DNA from: an uncultured cyanobacterium
GTDB taxonomy: Bacteria; Cyanobacteriota; Cyanobacteriia; PCC-6307; Cyanobiaceae
Direction: 5' to 3'
NCBI GenBank assembly: GCA_903871775.1
Contig: CAIQIA010000027.1
Location: 62,001-126,000, forward strand
DNA length: 64,000 bases
In this document: one piece after another, positions 35,658 to 45,120 of the stretch
Position numbering within the stretch: position 1 is the first letter of the stretch
Layout: each line of letters starts with the position of its first letter
Notes under the pieces: generated by a model
The model's input: the letters and a program-made list of their open reading frames with translations, nothing else
Databases searched by the model: none
What the model was told of the DNA's origin: nothing
Translations under genes and position numbers: made by a program

Positions 35658-36922
35658 GTCCCGGCTGGAGCTCCGGCGCCCCGGCGGCTGACACCGTCAT
35701 CGTCATCGGCGCTGGGCCTGCCGCCCTCTGCCTTGCCGCAGAACTCACCCGTCTCGGGGTGCCGGTGCGGCTGATCTCCCCGGAGGATCCCCGGCGCCCA
35801 TGGCCCAACACCTACGGCATCTGGGGACCCGAGGTGGATGATCTCGGGCTGTCCCATCTGCTGGCCCATCGCTGGCAGGACACCGTCAGCTGGTTCGGCC
35901 CTGAGGCCACCCAGCACCGGGTGGATTACGGCCTGCTCGACCGGCAGGCCCTGCAGACCCACTGGTTGGACGCCAGTCTCGGGAACGGTGCCCACTGGCA
36001 GCGCGGGCAGGTGCTGGGCGTTCGCCATGGTCCCGAGGGGTCATGGGTGATGACCGCCGATGGTGGGGAGCTGCCCGCCCGGGTTGTGGTTGACGCCAGC
36101 GGCCATGCCTCCTGCTGTGTGGAGCGTCGGGCCGACGGCCCGGTGGCAGGCCAGGCGGCCTACGGGGTGGTGGGAACCTTCGACCGTCCGCCCCTTGCCG
36201 AGGGGCGGTTCGTGCTGATGGATTTCCGCACGGACCATCTCAACCCCGCGGAGATCAAGGCCCCCCCGACCTTTCTGTACGCCATGGATCTGGGCCAGGG
36301 GCGTTTCTTCCTGGAGGAAACCTCCCTGGCCCTGAGCCCACCGGTGGGCTTCGACACCCTGCGCCAGCGGCTGCACAGGCGGCTCGCCCACGCCGGCGTG
36401 GAGATCACGGCGGTCGCCCACGAGGAGTTCTGCCTGTTCCCCATGAACCCGGCGCTGCCGGACCTCAGCCAGCAGCTGCTGGCCTTCGGCGGTGCGGCAT
36501 CCATGGTTCATCCCGCATCGGGTTACCAGATGGGCAGCCTGCTGCGGCGGGGGCCCGCCCTGGCCGCCAGCGTGGCCGCTGGCCTCGCGACGGGGCTGGT
36601 TCCCCGGGACCTCAGCGCTGAGGCGTGGCAGACCCTCTGGCCGCGGGAACGGCGCCGGCGCCATGCCCTCTACAGGTTCGGACTGGAGAAGCTCATGCGC
36701 TTTCCGGAGGCCAGGCTGCGGCAGTTCTTCTCGACCTTCTTCGCCCTGCCGCAGGAGCAGTGGTTCGGCTTTCTGACCGACACCCTGCCGCTGCCCGCCC
36801 TGCTCGGGGCGATGCTGCAGTTGTTCGCCCGGGCACCGGGCGATGTCCGTCGGGGGTTGCTCCTCCCCGAGGGCCGGGAGTTGCGTCTGCTCTCGCAGCT
36901 GATCAACCCGCCAGGGCCGTGA
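35654..36922 (+). CDS. crtL: Lycopene cyclase CrtL
   Basis: This 422-residue flavoprotein cyclises lycopene to ring-bearing carotenes. The dinucleotide motif is VIVIGAGPAALCLAAEL, and RPWPNTYGIWGPEVDDLGL is the CrtL-type cyclase signature. LMDFRTDHLNP and GGAASMVHPASGYQMGSLLRR complete the pattern. Whether it makes beta or epsilon rings cannot be decided from sequence by eye. Its start overlaps chlP by 4 bases, and its end overlaps convergent glyS by 20 bases. Confidence 0.92.
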   Translation: MSPGWSSGAPAADTVIVIGAGPAALCLAAELTRLGVPVRLISPEDPRRPWPNTYGIWGPEVDDLGLSHLLAHRWQDTVSWFGPEATQHRVDYGLLDRQALQTHWLDASLGNGAHWQRGQVLGVRHGPEGSWVMTADGGELPARVVVDASGHASCCVERRADGPVAGQAAYGVVGTFDRPPLAEGRFVLMDFRTDHLNPAEIKAPPTFLYAMDLGQGRFFLEETSLALSPPVGFDTLRQRLHRRLAHAGVEITAVAHEEFCLFPMNPALPDLSQQLLAFGGAASMVHPASGYQMGSLLRRGPALAASVAAGLATGLVPRDLSAEAWQTLWPRERRRRHALYRFGLEKLMRFPEARLRQFFSTFFALPQEQWFGFLTDTLPLPALLGAMLQLFARAPGDVRRGLLLPEGRELRLLSQLINPPGP

Positions 36923-39068
36923 AATCGGCCAGCACCGAGGCCTGTTGCCGAAGGATCGCCAGCAGCCGCAGGCGATTGCTGCGGACTGCCAAGTCATCGC
37001 ACATCACCAGCACACTCCCCTCGCCGTCAAAGAAGCCGGCCAGCGTGCCGGCACTCTCCGCCAGGGCCTCCGCCAGGGCCGTGTAGCTGCGGTCGCCTGA
37101 CGCCCGGGCCAGGGGTTCGAGGCGCTGCAGCACCGCCAGCATCGAGGCCTCGGAGGGTTTCTCGAAGCGATCGGTGTCGATCAGCCCGTCGGGGCCCAGC
37201 ACGCCGGCGGGCAATTCCGCCTGGTCGGCCAGCCGGGCCGCCCGCTGCACGACCGCCTGGACCTGCGCCAGGCGATCAGAGCGTCGCAGGTCGGACAGCA
37301 GCTCGGCCCGCTCGAGCACATCGGTGGGATCCCCCAGGATCCGCTGCAGCGGCAGCCCCTGACCCGCCAGAGCCTGCACGATGTCGGGATCATGGCCGCC
37401 CTCCTCCAGCAGGCTCACGAGCCTCTGGCGCAGGAACTCTTCGAGATCGCCGGTCAGGGTCGTGGCTGTCTGGGGGGTGTCGGTCACCGCCGCCGTCCAG
37501 TGCTGGCCCCCCCGGCGCAGGATTGCCTGCAGATCAGGGCGCCAACCCTTGTCCCAGAGGATCTGCAGCAGGCCGTTGCCCGCCCGGCGCAGGGCATAGG
37601 GGTCGGAGGAGCCGCTCGGGCGCTCCCCCCTGGCGAAGATGCTCAGCAGCAGCTCCAGCCGTTCCGCCAGGGCCAGCACGGCGCCGGGGACCGTGGCGGG
37701 CAGGCCATCCCCGGCTCCCCGTGGTCGGTAGTGCTCCTGCACCGCCAGGGCCACCGCCCGCGGTTCCCCCTCCGCCAGCAGGTACTTGCCCCCCATCACC
37801 CCCTGCAGCTCGGGAAATTCACCGACCATCTGGCTGACAAGGTCGTGCTTGCAGAGATGGGCAGCCCGGCGGGCGTGGTCGGCATCCGCCCCGTCGATGG
37901 CGAGGGCCTCGAGCAGCACATCGGTGCACCACTCCAGACGGTCGACCCGGTCCCTGAGGCTGCCGAGGCCCTCGGCGAAGGTGACCCGGGCCAGCTGTTC
38001 GCGCCGGTCGATGCTGGCCACGGCGCGGTCGGTGGCGACGAAGAAGGCCGCATCCGCCAAGCGGGCCCGCAGGACCCGTTCATTCCCCAGCCGCACCAGC
38101 TCCTGGGCTTCAGGCCGTCCATTGCCGATGCAGAGAAAGCGCGGCAGCAGCACCTCCCCGGCCTCCAGGGCCAGGGGATCCACTGCCGCCCCGGAGCGGT
38201 AGTAGGGGACGTAGCGCTGGTGCGAGCGCATCACCGTGCACAGCACCTCCGCCGGCAGGGCCAGGGCCTCAGGAGCGATCTCCCCCTCGATGGGCAGGGG
38301 AGCCTCGACCAGGTCCACCAGTTCATCGAACAGGTCCTGGGGCAGATCCGGTGTGGCCTGCAGCCGGCGGGCCATGCCGTCGACCGCCCCCCGGATCGCC
38401 TCGGCACGGGCGTGGCGGTCGACGGTCACCCCTGCAGCCGCCAGCGCCTCGCCGTAGGCGGCTGCTGTCGCCAGCGACAGCTCGGGGGTGCCCAGCCGAT
38501 GCCCCCGGCTGAGGCGGCCGGCCTGCACCGGCGGATCGGCATCGGCCAGCGCCACCGGCAGCACCGCGTCATCCAGCAGGGCCACCAGCCAGCGCACCGG
38601 CCGCGGGAAACGGCAGTCGCCGCTGCCCCAGCGCATGAACCGGCGCCCCTGAAGGCCACCGATCCAGCCGGGCACCAGCGTGGGCAGCACGTCCGCCGTC
38701 GGCAGCCCGGCCTGGCGCACGGTCGCGAAGGTGAAGGGCCCCCGTGGGGTCTCGCGCACCACGAGGTCGGCGGGATCGACGCCACAGCGGCCCGCAAAGC
38801 CGACCGCCGCCGCCGTGGGCTGGCCATCGGCGAAGGCCTGGCTCGCCGGTGGTCCCTTGCGTTCTTCGGTGAGATCGCTCTGGCGGTCCGGCAGTCCCTC
38901 GACCAGCACCGCAAGCCGGCGGGGGCTGCCCAGCACACGCAGGCCTGTGAAGGGCAGCCGCTGCTCCGTCAGATCGGCCTGAACCAGCCGCTCGAGCTGC
39001 GGCAGGGCCAGGCGGACGAAATCGGCGGGCAGCTCCTCACTCCCGATCTCGAGCAGGAAGGTGGCCAC
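36903..39068 (-). CDS. glyS: Glycyl-tRNA synthetase beta subunit
   Basis: GlyS forms the alpha2beta2 glycyl-tRNA synthetase with GlyQ. The 721-residue protein begins TFLLEIGSEELPADFVRLAL, the family start, and contains RFMRWGSGDCRFPRPVRWLV, RFLCIGNGRPEAQELVRLGN and QMVGEFPELQGVMGGKYL. The anticodon-binding C-terminus ends with a stretch like RLRLLAILRQQASVLADFTA. The GlyQ gene is not in this window. A 122-base gap separates it from divergent sir. Confidence 0.96.
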   Translation of the reverse strand: MATFLLEIGSEELPADFVRLALPQLERLVQADLTEQRLPFTGLRVLGSPRRLAVLVEGLPDRQSDLTEERKGPPASQAFADGQPTAAAVGFAGRCGVDPADLVVRETPRGPFTFATVRQAGLPTADVLPTLVPGWIGGLQGRRFMRWGSGDCRFPRPVRWLVALLDDAVLPVALADADPPVQAGRLSRGHRLGTPELSLATAAAYGEALAAAGVTVDRHARAEAIRGAVDGMARRLQATPDLPQDLFDELVDLVEAPLPIEGEIAPEALALPAEVLCTVMRSHQRYVPYYRSGAAVDPLALEAGEVLLPRFLCIGNGRPEAQELVRLGNERVLRARLADAAFFVATDRAVASIDRREQLARVTFAEGLGSLRDRVDRLEWCTDVLLEALAIDGADADHARRAAHLCKHDLVSQMVGEFPELQGVMGGKYLLAEGEPRAVALAVQEHYRPRGAGDGLPATVPGAVLALAERLELLLSIFARGERPSGSSDPYALRRAGNGLLQILWDKGWRPDLQAILRRGGQHWTAAVTDTPQTATTLTGDLEEFLRQRLVSLLEEGGHDPDIVQALAGQGLPLQRILGDPTDVLERAELLSDLRRSDRLAQVQAVVQRAARLADQAELPAGVLGPDGLIDTDRFEKPSEASMLAVLQRLEPLARASGDRSYTALAEALAESAGTLAGFFDGEGSVLVMCDDLAVRSNRLRLLAILRQQASVLADFTALAG

Positions 39069-39190
39069 AGGTCGCCGGCGTCAGCTGCCGACTTTATGAA
39101 GGGGAGTGGCGTGGAGTCCCGAGGGCCCGCCGCTGTCACCCATTCTTTAGGGTCAGGAGACAGCCCCTGCACAGGACTTCGACCCGGACC

Positions 39191-40945
39191 GTGACCCCCC
39201 CTCCAGATCCCAGCTCCAACGGCCTTTCCAAATCTGAGCGTCTCAAGGCCTCCAGCGATCACCTCCGGGCCCCGCTGGTGGGGGAACTGCAGGCCGACGG
39301 GGTCTCGTTCAGCGAGCCGGCGGTTCAGATTCTCAAGTTCCACGGCTCCTATCAGCAGGACAACCGCGACAACCGTCGCAAGGGGGAGGAGAAGGACTGG
39401 GGGATGATGCTGCGGCTGCGCAGTCCGGGGGGGCGCATCCCCGCCGCCCTGTTCCTCGCCCTCGATGAGCTGGCCGACACCTACGGCAGCGGCAGTCTGC
39501 GGGCCACCACCCGCCAGGCTTTTCAACTGCATGGCATCGCCAAGCACGACTTGAAGACGGTGGTCGGCACGATCGTGCGCCATCTGGGGTCGACGCTGGC
39601 GGCCTGCGGAGACATCAACCGCAACGTCATGGCGCCGCCGGCGCCTTACCAGAACGCTGGCTACCCCGTGGCCCGGCGGCTCGCCGACGACATCGCCGAT
39701 CTGCTGGCCCCCGAGGCGGCCGCCGGCGCTTACCTCGATCTCTGGGTCGACGGCGAGAAGCGTTACCGCTTCAAGCCCTCGGTGGCGGTGCGGCGGCAAC
39801 GGCGCCAGCAACTCGACGGGGCGGTGTACAGCGGCGATGCCGACGAACCGCTCTATGGCTCCACCTACCTGCCGCGCAAATTCAAGGTGGCCGTCACCGT
39901 GCCCGGTGACAACGCCGTCGATCTGCTCACCCAGGACCTTGGGCTGGTGGCCTTCACGGACCGGGGCGGGCGGTTGAGGGGCTGCAACATGTATGTGGGC
40001 GGGGGCATGGGACGCACCCACCGCAAGGAGGAGACCTTCGCCCGCACCGCCGATGGCCTCGGCTATGTCAAGGGGTCGGAGGTGCTGGCTGCGGTGCAGG
40101 CGGTGGTGGCCCTCCAGCGGGACCACGGCGACCGGGAGCAGCGACGCCATGCCCGGCTCAAGTACCTGCTGCACGACCGCGGCATCGCCTGGTTCCGCAC
40201 CGAGCTCCAGCGCTACTTCAGCGGCACCCTGGCCCCCCTGGAGCGGGAGCCTGCACCGGTGCTTGAGGATGCCCTCGGCTGGCATCCCCAGGGTGACGGT
40301 CTCTGGTTCGTGGGTCTTCCCCTGCTCTGTGGCCGGCTCGAGGGCGATCGCAAGCGGGGCCTGCGGCAGCTGGTGGAGCGCTATCAGCTCGAAGTGCGGC
40401 TGACCCCCAACCAGGATCTGCTGCTGTGTCAAATCGCCCCTGGCCAGCGCCAGGAGATCGGGCAAGCCCTGGCGACCCTCGGCTGGCAGAACCCGGCCCA
40501 GACGAGCCTGCTGAGCCGCCATGCGATCGCCTGCCCGGCACTGCCCACCTGCGGCCTGGCGATCACCGAGTCAGAGCGGGTGTTGCCGCAGGTGCTGGAG
40601 CGGCTCGAGGCGCTGCTGGCCGCCGAGGGGATCGACCAACCGATCCTGGTGCGCATGACCGGCTGCCCCAACGGCTGCGCCCGGCCCTACATGGCCGAAC
40701 TGGCCCTGGTGGGCAGCGGCGTTGACACCTATCAGCTCTGGCTCGGGGGCAGCCCGCGGCTGACTCGCCTGGCCACAGCCGTGCTCGAGGCCATGCCCCT
40801 GCAGGCCTTGGAGGACACCCTCAGGCCCCTGCTGCGGCACTGGCGGGATGAGGGGGGTGGTCGCAGCTTCGGTGACCACTGCCAGGACCTGCCCCGCCAG
40901 ACCCTGGAGGCCCTGCTTCAGTCCTCCGCCGCCACCCTCCCGTAA
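39191..40945 (+). CDS. sir: Ferredoxin-dependent sulfite reductase
   Basis: The 584-residue enzyme reduces sulfite to sulfide with electrons from ferredoxin. It starts about 40 residues before the conserved LKFHGSYQQDNRDNRRKG region. LRATTRQAFQLHGI binds sulfite. Siroheme and 4Fe-4S cysteines appear as CPALPTC and CPNGC near residues 443 and 487. Nitrite reductase is an alternative family, but QQDNRD and the overall pattern favour sulfite reductase. The gap before it has a -10-like TAGGGT (39148-39153) but no clear -35. The end overlaps the VanX-like gene by 28 bases. Confidence 0.93.
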   Translation: MTPPPDPSSNGLSKSERLKASSDHLRAPLVGELQADGVSFSEPAVQILKFHGSYQQDNRDNRRKGEEKDWGMMLRLRSPGGRIPAALFLALDELADTYGSGSLRATTRQAFQLHGIAKHDLKTVVGTIVRHLGSTLAACGDINRNVMAPPAPYQNAGYPVARRLADDIADLLAPEAAAGAYLDLWVDGEKRYRFKPSVAVRRQRRQQLDGAVYSGDADEPLYGSTYLPRKFKVAVTVPGDNAVDLLTQDLGLVAFTDRGGRLRGCNMYVGGGMGRTHRKEETFARTADGLGYVKGSEVLAAVQAVVALQRDHGDREQRRHARLKYLLHDRGIAWFRTELQRYFSGTLAPLEREPAPVLEDALGWHPQGDGLWFVGLPLLCGRLEGDRKRGLRQLVERYQLEVRLTPNQDLLLCQIAPGQRQEIGQALATLGWQNPAQTSLLSRHAIACPALPTCGLAITESERVLPQVLERLEALLAAEGIDQPILVRMTGCPNGCARPYMAELALVGSGVDTYQLWLGGSPRLTRLATAVLEAMPLQALEDTLRPLLRHWRDEGGGRSFGDHCQDLPRQTLEALLQSSAATLP

Positions 40946-41574
40946 CGGGCCTGGGGCACCCCGGTCTGCCAGGCCCAGAGCTGATCACCCCAGCTGAAAT
41001 GCCACCATTCGCCCGGATGGCGCACGAATCCGGCCCGACCCATGGCAGCCGCCAGCCAGCCTCGGCGCTGATGCCAGACCCCCTCGGGCGCCTCGGGATC
41101 GGCCTCTGCGAAATGATCAGGCCGGGACACAGGTCCAAGGGCATCGATGGCGCCCCCCATGTCCACCACCGCCCCCCAGCGCTCGGCGAGGGTGAGGTCC
41201 ACGGCGGCACCGGTGCTGTGGGGGGGGGGAGCCGACGGATCCGGATTGGGCGGTGCCCAGATCGCCGCCACCGCTTCGGGGGTGGCACCGGGCAGCGACA
41301 GGCTGTGCTCGACCATGAACTGCTGCACCGCCAGGGGGCGGTAGGCGTCGAAGACGATCAGCTCGAGCTCGGGATGCTGCTCCTGCAACCAGTGCTGCGC
41401 CCGCAACAACCGCTGCAGCACCGACCAGCGCAGCTGGAAGGGATCCGTGCCCGCGGGATAGGGGGCCCCCAGGGCGGCGTAGGGATGGGGGTGCCAGCGT
41501 CGCACCCCTGACGGAAGGGCGAGCAGCGGTTCGCAGCAGTCGTGGATCGGAATCTGGATCCAGGGACGGTCCAT
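40918..41574 (-). CDS. VanX-type D-Ala-D-Ala dipeptidase (M15D)
   Basis: The 218-residue protein has the M15D pattern: VFDAYRPLAVQQFM with the catalytic arginine, HSTGAAVDLTLAE with zinc histidine and aspartate, and GEWWHFSWGDQLWAW with the catalytic glutamate and third ligand. It would hydrolyse the D-Ala-D-Ala dipeptide, giving wall turnover or recycling. A 10-base C tract on the coding strand (41220-41229) lies just before the zinc motif. I chose ATG 41574 (MDRPWIQIPIHDC). Its end overlaps sir. Confidence 0.9.
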   Translation of the reverse strand: MDRPWIQIPIHDCCEPLLALPSGVRRWHPHPYAALGAPYPAGTDPFQLRWSVLQRLLRAQHWLQEQHPELELIVFDAYRPLAVQQFMVEHSLSLPGATPEAVAAIWAPPNPDPSAPPPHSTGAAVDLTLAERWGAVVDMGGAIDALGPVSRPDHFAEADPEAPEGVWHQRRGWLAAAMGRAGFVRHPGEWWHFSWGDQLWAWQTGVPQARYGRVAAED

Positions 41575-41647
41575 GGCGGAGGCGGGGGCGTCGGGGGGGT
41601 GGATCGGGGGACTGGGATGGGGGAGGGGATCAGTGGGGGGATGGACA

Positions 41648-44137
41648 TCAGTTGAGCTGGGCCGCCCCATGGGCGCGGCGGCGCTGCTGCTCCAGCGTGG
41701 ACGCCAGACGGGGCCAGCCCGCCAGGTCCGGGTCCTCCTCCAGCATGCTCCGGGCCGTGTCCCGGGCCAGCTCCAGCACCGCGCCATCGTCGACAAGGCT
41801 GGCCAGGGCCAGGTCCGGCAGGCCCGACTGGCGGGTGCCCAGCACCTCCCCTGGGCCCCGCAGACGCAGGTCCATCTCGGCGATCTCGAACCCATCGCTG
41901 CTGCGGCAGAGCAGCTGCAACCGCTGGCGGGCCTGAACGCCGTCGCTGCCGCTCAGCAGCAGGCAACGGGAGCGGGCCGCGCCCCGGCCGACGCGTCCGC
42001 GCAGCTGGTGCAACTGGGCCAGACCGAAGCGGTCCGCGTGTTCGATGAGCATGACGGTGGCATTGGGCACGTCGACGCCCACTTCCACCACGGTCGTTGA
42101 CACCAGCACCTGCAACCGACCCGCCACGAATCCCTCGATCACCGCCGTCTTCTCCGGGCTGGCCTGGCGGCCATGGAGCAACCCCACCTGGCGATCGGGA
42201 AACACCTCCTCCGACAGCTGACGGTGCACAGCCAGGGCGGAGCGGAGGTCAAGGGTCTCGGAATCCTCCACCAGCGGCAGCACCACATAGGCCTGGCGAC
42301 CGGCATCCAGCTCGGCGCCGATGATCTCCCAGGCCTGCTGACGCTGGGCGGGCCGCAGCCATTCGGTCACCACCGGTGTGCGCCCCGGGGGCAGCTGGTC
42401 GATGATGCTCACCTCCAGATCCCCGTGCAGGCTCAGGGCGAGGGTGCGGGGAATGGGTGTGGCCGTCATCGTCAGCAGGTGGGGCTGGCGCCCCTTGGCC
42501 ATGAGCCGGTCCCGCTGCCGCACACCGAAGCGGTGCTGCTCATCGACCACCACCAGGCCCAGATCCTCGAACCCGACGGGATCCTCCAGCAGGGCATGGG
42601 TGCCGACGAGAAGCTGCAGTCGGCCTTCGGCCAGATCCCGCAGGCGTTCCCGACGGCGGGCCGCCGGGGTGGAACCGGTGAGCAGCTCCACCGTCACCTG
42701 CAGGGGCGTGAGCCATTCAACGAGCCGGGTCAGGTGCTGGCGGGCCAGCACCTCGGTGGGGGCCATGAACGCCCCCTGCTGGCCGGCATCGATGCAGAGC
42801 AGCAGCGCCGCCACCGCCACGACGGTCTTGCCGCAGCCCACATCCCCCTGAACCAGGCGCGCCATGGGCTGGGCACGGCCGAGATCCGTGCGAATCTCCT
42901 CCAGCACCCGCGTCTGGGCCGCTGTGAGCGGGAAGGGCAGGGCGTCGAGAAAGGCCTCGAATCGCGGCGAGCTCCGGCGCTGCACGGGGGCCGGCGCGGG
43001 CCGACGACAGACCTGCTGACGGCGCTGACCGAGGGCGAGCTGCAGCAGCAGAAACTCGTCGAACACCAACCGCTGGCGGCTGCTCTGCAGCCGGTCGTGG
43101 TCCGGCGGATCATGGATCCAGTCGAGGGCCTCGGCCAGGGCGGGCAGCCTGAGACGCTGGCGCCAGATGTCGGGCAGCGGATCCGGCCAGGTGGCCAGGG
43201 CAGGGCGCACCGCCTGCACCGCCTGGCGCAGGCGCTGGGCCGTCAGTCCCTCGGTGAGGGAATAGACGGGCAGCACCCGACCGATCTCCCGCGATTGCAC
43301 CGGGGCTGTGGCGCTCTCGAGCACTTCGATCAGGGGATCCTGGAGGGTGATGCCGTAACGCCCCTCCCGCACGAGGCCACTGGCGGCCACCGTGGCCCCG
43401 AGCGGGTAGAGCCGCTGCTGCTGGGCGAGGGCGGCGGGACTGGTGAAGCGGCGACCGGCAAGGAACCGGCTCAGGCGCAACCGGCCGCTGACGTCCTGGA
43501 GCTGAAGGTCAAGGATCGCCAGGTTGGGCTGCCGTGGACTGACGAACGCCGCGCAGCGTCGGATCTGGGCCACGACGGTGGCGGTGCTGCCGACCTCCAG
43601 CTCGGCGATGCGGGTCAGCCGTGAATAGTCGACGTAATCACGGGGGTAATGCCGCAGCAGGTCTTCGACGGTGAAGAGCCCCAGGGCCGCCAGCCGTGCC
43701 GCCGTGCGAGGTCCGATGCCGCGCACCTCGCCCAGGGGGGTGGCGGGCTCCAGCCCGGGGCCGGTGGTCACCGCCGCGGGGATGGCGGCCCGTTCCGGCA
43801 GCCGTAACCGCGGCGGCGCCGGGGGGGATGGGGGCTCCAGAGCCCGCTGCAGGGTCAGCAGATGTCGTCGCAGCTCCACCACCAGCCGCCGCCGGTCAGG
43901 TTCGTCGAGATGGCCGTAAGCGTCGAAGCGACGGGCAAACTCCGGCAACCGTGCCGGACTGTCGTGCGTCAGCAGGGGCTCTGGGGGCTGCCGGCAGGCT
44001 TCGGCCAGAAACAGGCTGAAGCGCTGCTGCTGACCCTGCAGATCGTGGAAGCCATGGTCGGTTTCCAGCGCGAGGCTGCGCTGCAGACGGATCAGCCAGG
44101 ACCGGGCTGCGGTGGCCGGGGATTGCTCTGTTGCCAC
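41648..44137 (-). CDS. recG: ATP-dependent DNA helicase RecG
   Basis: RecG reverses stalled replication forks and processes Holliday junctions. The 829-residue protein has an N-terminal extension common in cyanobacteria, the wedge OB domain near residues 160-310, Walker A in QGDVGCGKTVVAVAAL, DEQHRFGVRQRD, TATPIPRTLALSLHGD and the helicase motif QLRGRVGRGAARSRCLLL. The start overlaps the end of the upstream hypothetical gene by 46 bases; a later start is possible. It is part of the rpsB-tsf-hyp-recG run. Confidence 0.95.
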   Translation of the reverse strand: MATEQSPATAARSWLIRLQRSLALETDHGFHDLQGQQQRFSLFLAEACRQPPEPLLTHDSPARLPEFARRFDAYGHLDEPDRRRLVVELRRHLLTLQRALEPPSPPAPPRLRLPERAAIPAAVTTGPGLEPATPLGEVRGIGPRTAARLAALGLFTVEDLLRHYPRDYVDYSRLTRIAELEVGSTATVVAQIRRCAAFVSPRQPNLAILDLQLQDVSGRLRLSRFLAGRRFTSPAALAQQQRLYPLGATVAASGLVREGRYGITLQDPLIEVLESATAPVQSREIGRVLPVYSLTEGLTAQRLRQAVQAVRPALATWPDPLPDIWRQRLRLPALAEALDWIHDPPDHDRLQSSRQRLVFDEFLLLQLALGQRRQQVCRRPAPAPVQRRSSPRFEAFLDALPFPLTAAQTRVLEEIRTDLGRAQPMARLVQGDVGCGKTVVAVAALLLCIDAGQQGAFMAPTEVLARQHLTRLVEWLTPLQVTVELLTGSTPAARRRERLRDLAEGRLQLLVGTHALLEDPVGFEDLGLVVVDEQHRFGVRQRDRLMAKGRQPHLLTMTATPIPRTLALSLHGDLEVSIIDQLPPGRTPVVTEWLRPAQRQQAWEIIGAELDAGRQAYVVLPLVEDSETLDLRSALAVHRQLSEEVFPDRQVGLLHGRQASPEKTAVIEGFVAGRLQVLVSTTVVEVGVDVPNATVMLIEHADRFGLAQLHQLRGRVGRGAARSRCLLLSGSDGVQARQRLQLLCRSSDGFEIAEMDLRLRGPGEVLGTRQSGLPDLALASLVDDGAVLELARDTARSMLEEDPDLAGWPRLASTLEQQRRRAHGAAQLN

Positions 44138-45120
44138 GCCTCCTCCGCCTGCCGCACGGCCGTGCGCCGCTGCCAGTGGTGATGTCTGCGGGCCATTCTG
44201 GCCAGCTGGCGGTCCAGCCGCCGCAGGACCTGCCGCTGGCTGCGCAGGGGCGGATCCAGGAATTCGAGATCGGCGCTGCGCAGCAGCACCCCGGCCAGCT
44301 GGTCCGCTTCGAAGGGCCAGGCCAGCCGCAACAGGTTCGGTGGAGCCGGTCGGGCGTCGGCCTGGCCTTCGAGGGCAGCGTCGAGCACGGCGGGATCGGG
44401 GATCTCGCCGAGCAGGTCGAGGGCCATCAGTTCGCGGTTGACCGCGTCGCTGAGTTCCAGCAGGTGCATGCTGAGGGCGTGGTCCGCCAGCCCCAGCCAG
44501 CGCCGGGCCACGGCCGGCGCTGCGGGGATGGGCAGCGGCTGCTCGAAACCGGGATCAAGCGGTTCATCGCCCTCCTCCAGATCGTCTTCGTCGGGGGCGG
44601 GGTCGTCGAGACGATCGTCGAGGTCTTCCAGGGTCTCGGAATCGGGCCAGGAGTCAGATCCGCCAAGGAGCCGTCCGGGATCGAAGCCGGCCAGCAGGGG
44701 GCGGTTCCGGAGGTCCAGGCGGATCTCCGGGCGTGGAGCTCCCTGCAGGGAGACGATGAACTCTGCCTCGTCGTCCGCCGACGACGCGTCCAGGGCGGTC
44801 TGCTGCTGACGCAGCCGCAGCAATCCTTTCTCCACCAGGCGGCGGATGGTGAGCTGCTCGCGGCTGCGGGCCGTCAGCTGGCCCAGCCGTGATCGAAGCC
44901 GACGACGCTGGCCGTCGTCCAGAGCCAGAAACGCCTCTGGCCGCTGATCGGTGACCAGCTGGAAGACCGCCTGATTCAGCGCACCATCGAGGAGGGTGCG
45001 GATGCGTGCGAGGTAGTCATCAAGGGAACTGCGGACCAGGGTGTTGACCTGGTCCGTGTCCTCCAGCACCCGTTGCACCTGCAGGATCGCGTCGGCAGGG
45101 CCGACGGCATCGGCACTCAA
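44092..45120 (-). CDS. Conserved hypothetical protein between tsf and recG
   Basis: The 342-residue protein has no signal or membrane segment. The N-terminal third is helical ([40 protein letters not shown]), followed by an acidic stretch ([20 protein letters not shown]) and a basic C-terminus ([20 protein letters not shown]). It recalls a conserved gene of unknown role in picocyanobacteria in this same place. The start overlaps the tsf stop by 4 bases (ATGA). A link to translation or DNA repair is only suggested by its neighbours. Confidence 0.7.
   Translation of the reverse strand: MSADAVGPADAILQVQRVLEDTDQVNTLVRSSLDDYLARIRTLLDGALNQAVFQLVTDQRPEAFLALDDGQRRRLRSRLGQLTARSREQLTIRRLVEKGLLRLRQQQTALDASSADDEAEFIVSLQGAPRPEIRLDLRNRPLLAGFDPGRLLGGSDSWPDSETLEDLDDRLDDPAPDEDDLEEGDEPLDPGFEQPLPIPAAPAVARRWLGLADHALSMHLLELSDAVNRELMALDLLGEIPDPAVLDAALEGQADARPAPPNLLRLAWPFEADQLAGVLLRSADLEFLDPPLRSQRQVLRRLDRQLARMARRHHHWQRRTAVRQAEEAWQQSNPRPPQPGPG

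Noticed and set aside
33472-41574. Vancomycin resistance cluster
   Set aside because: VanY- and VanX-like enzymes occur, but with no ligase, dehydrogenase or two-component genes nearby. They are better read as wall turnover enzymes.
41575-41647. Regulatory element in the G-rich spacer between recG and the VanX-like gene
   Set aside because: The run of GGGG blocks could form a quadruplex, but in DNA of this composition such runs are expected by chance and no other signal supports it.
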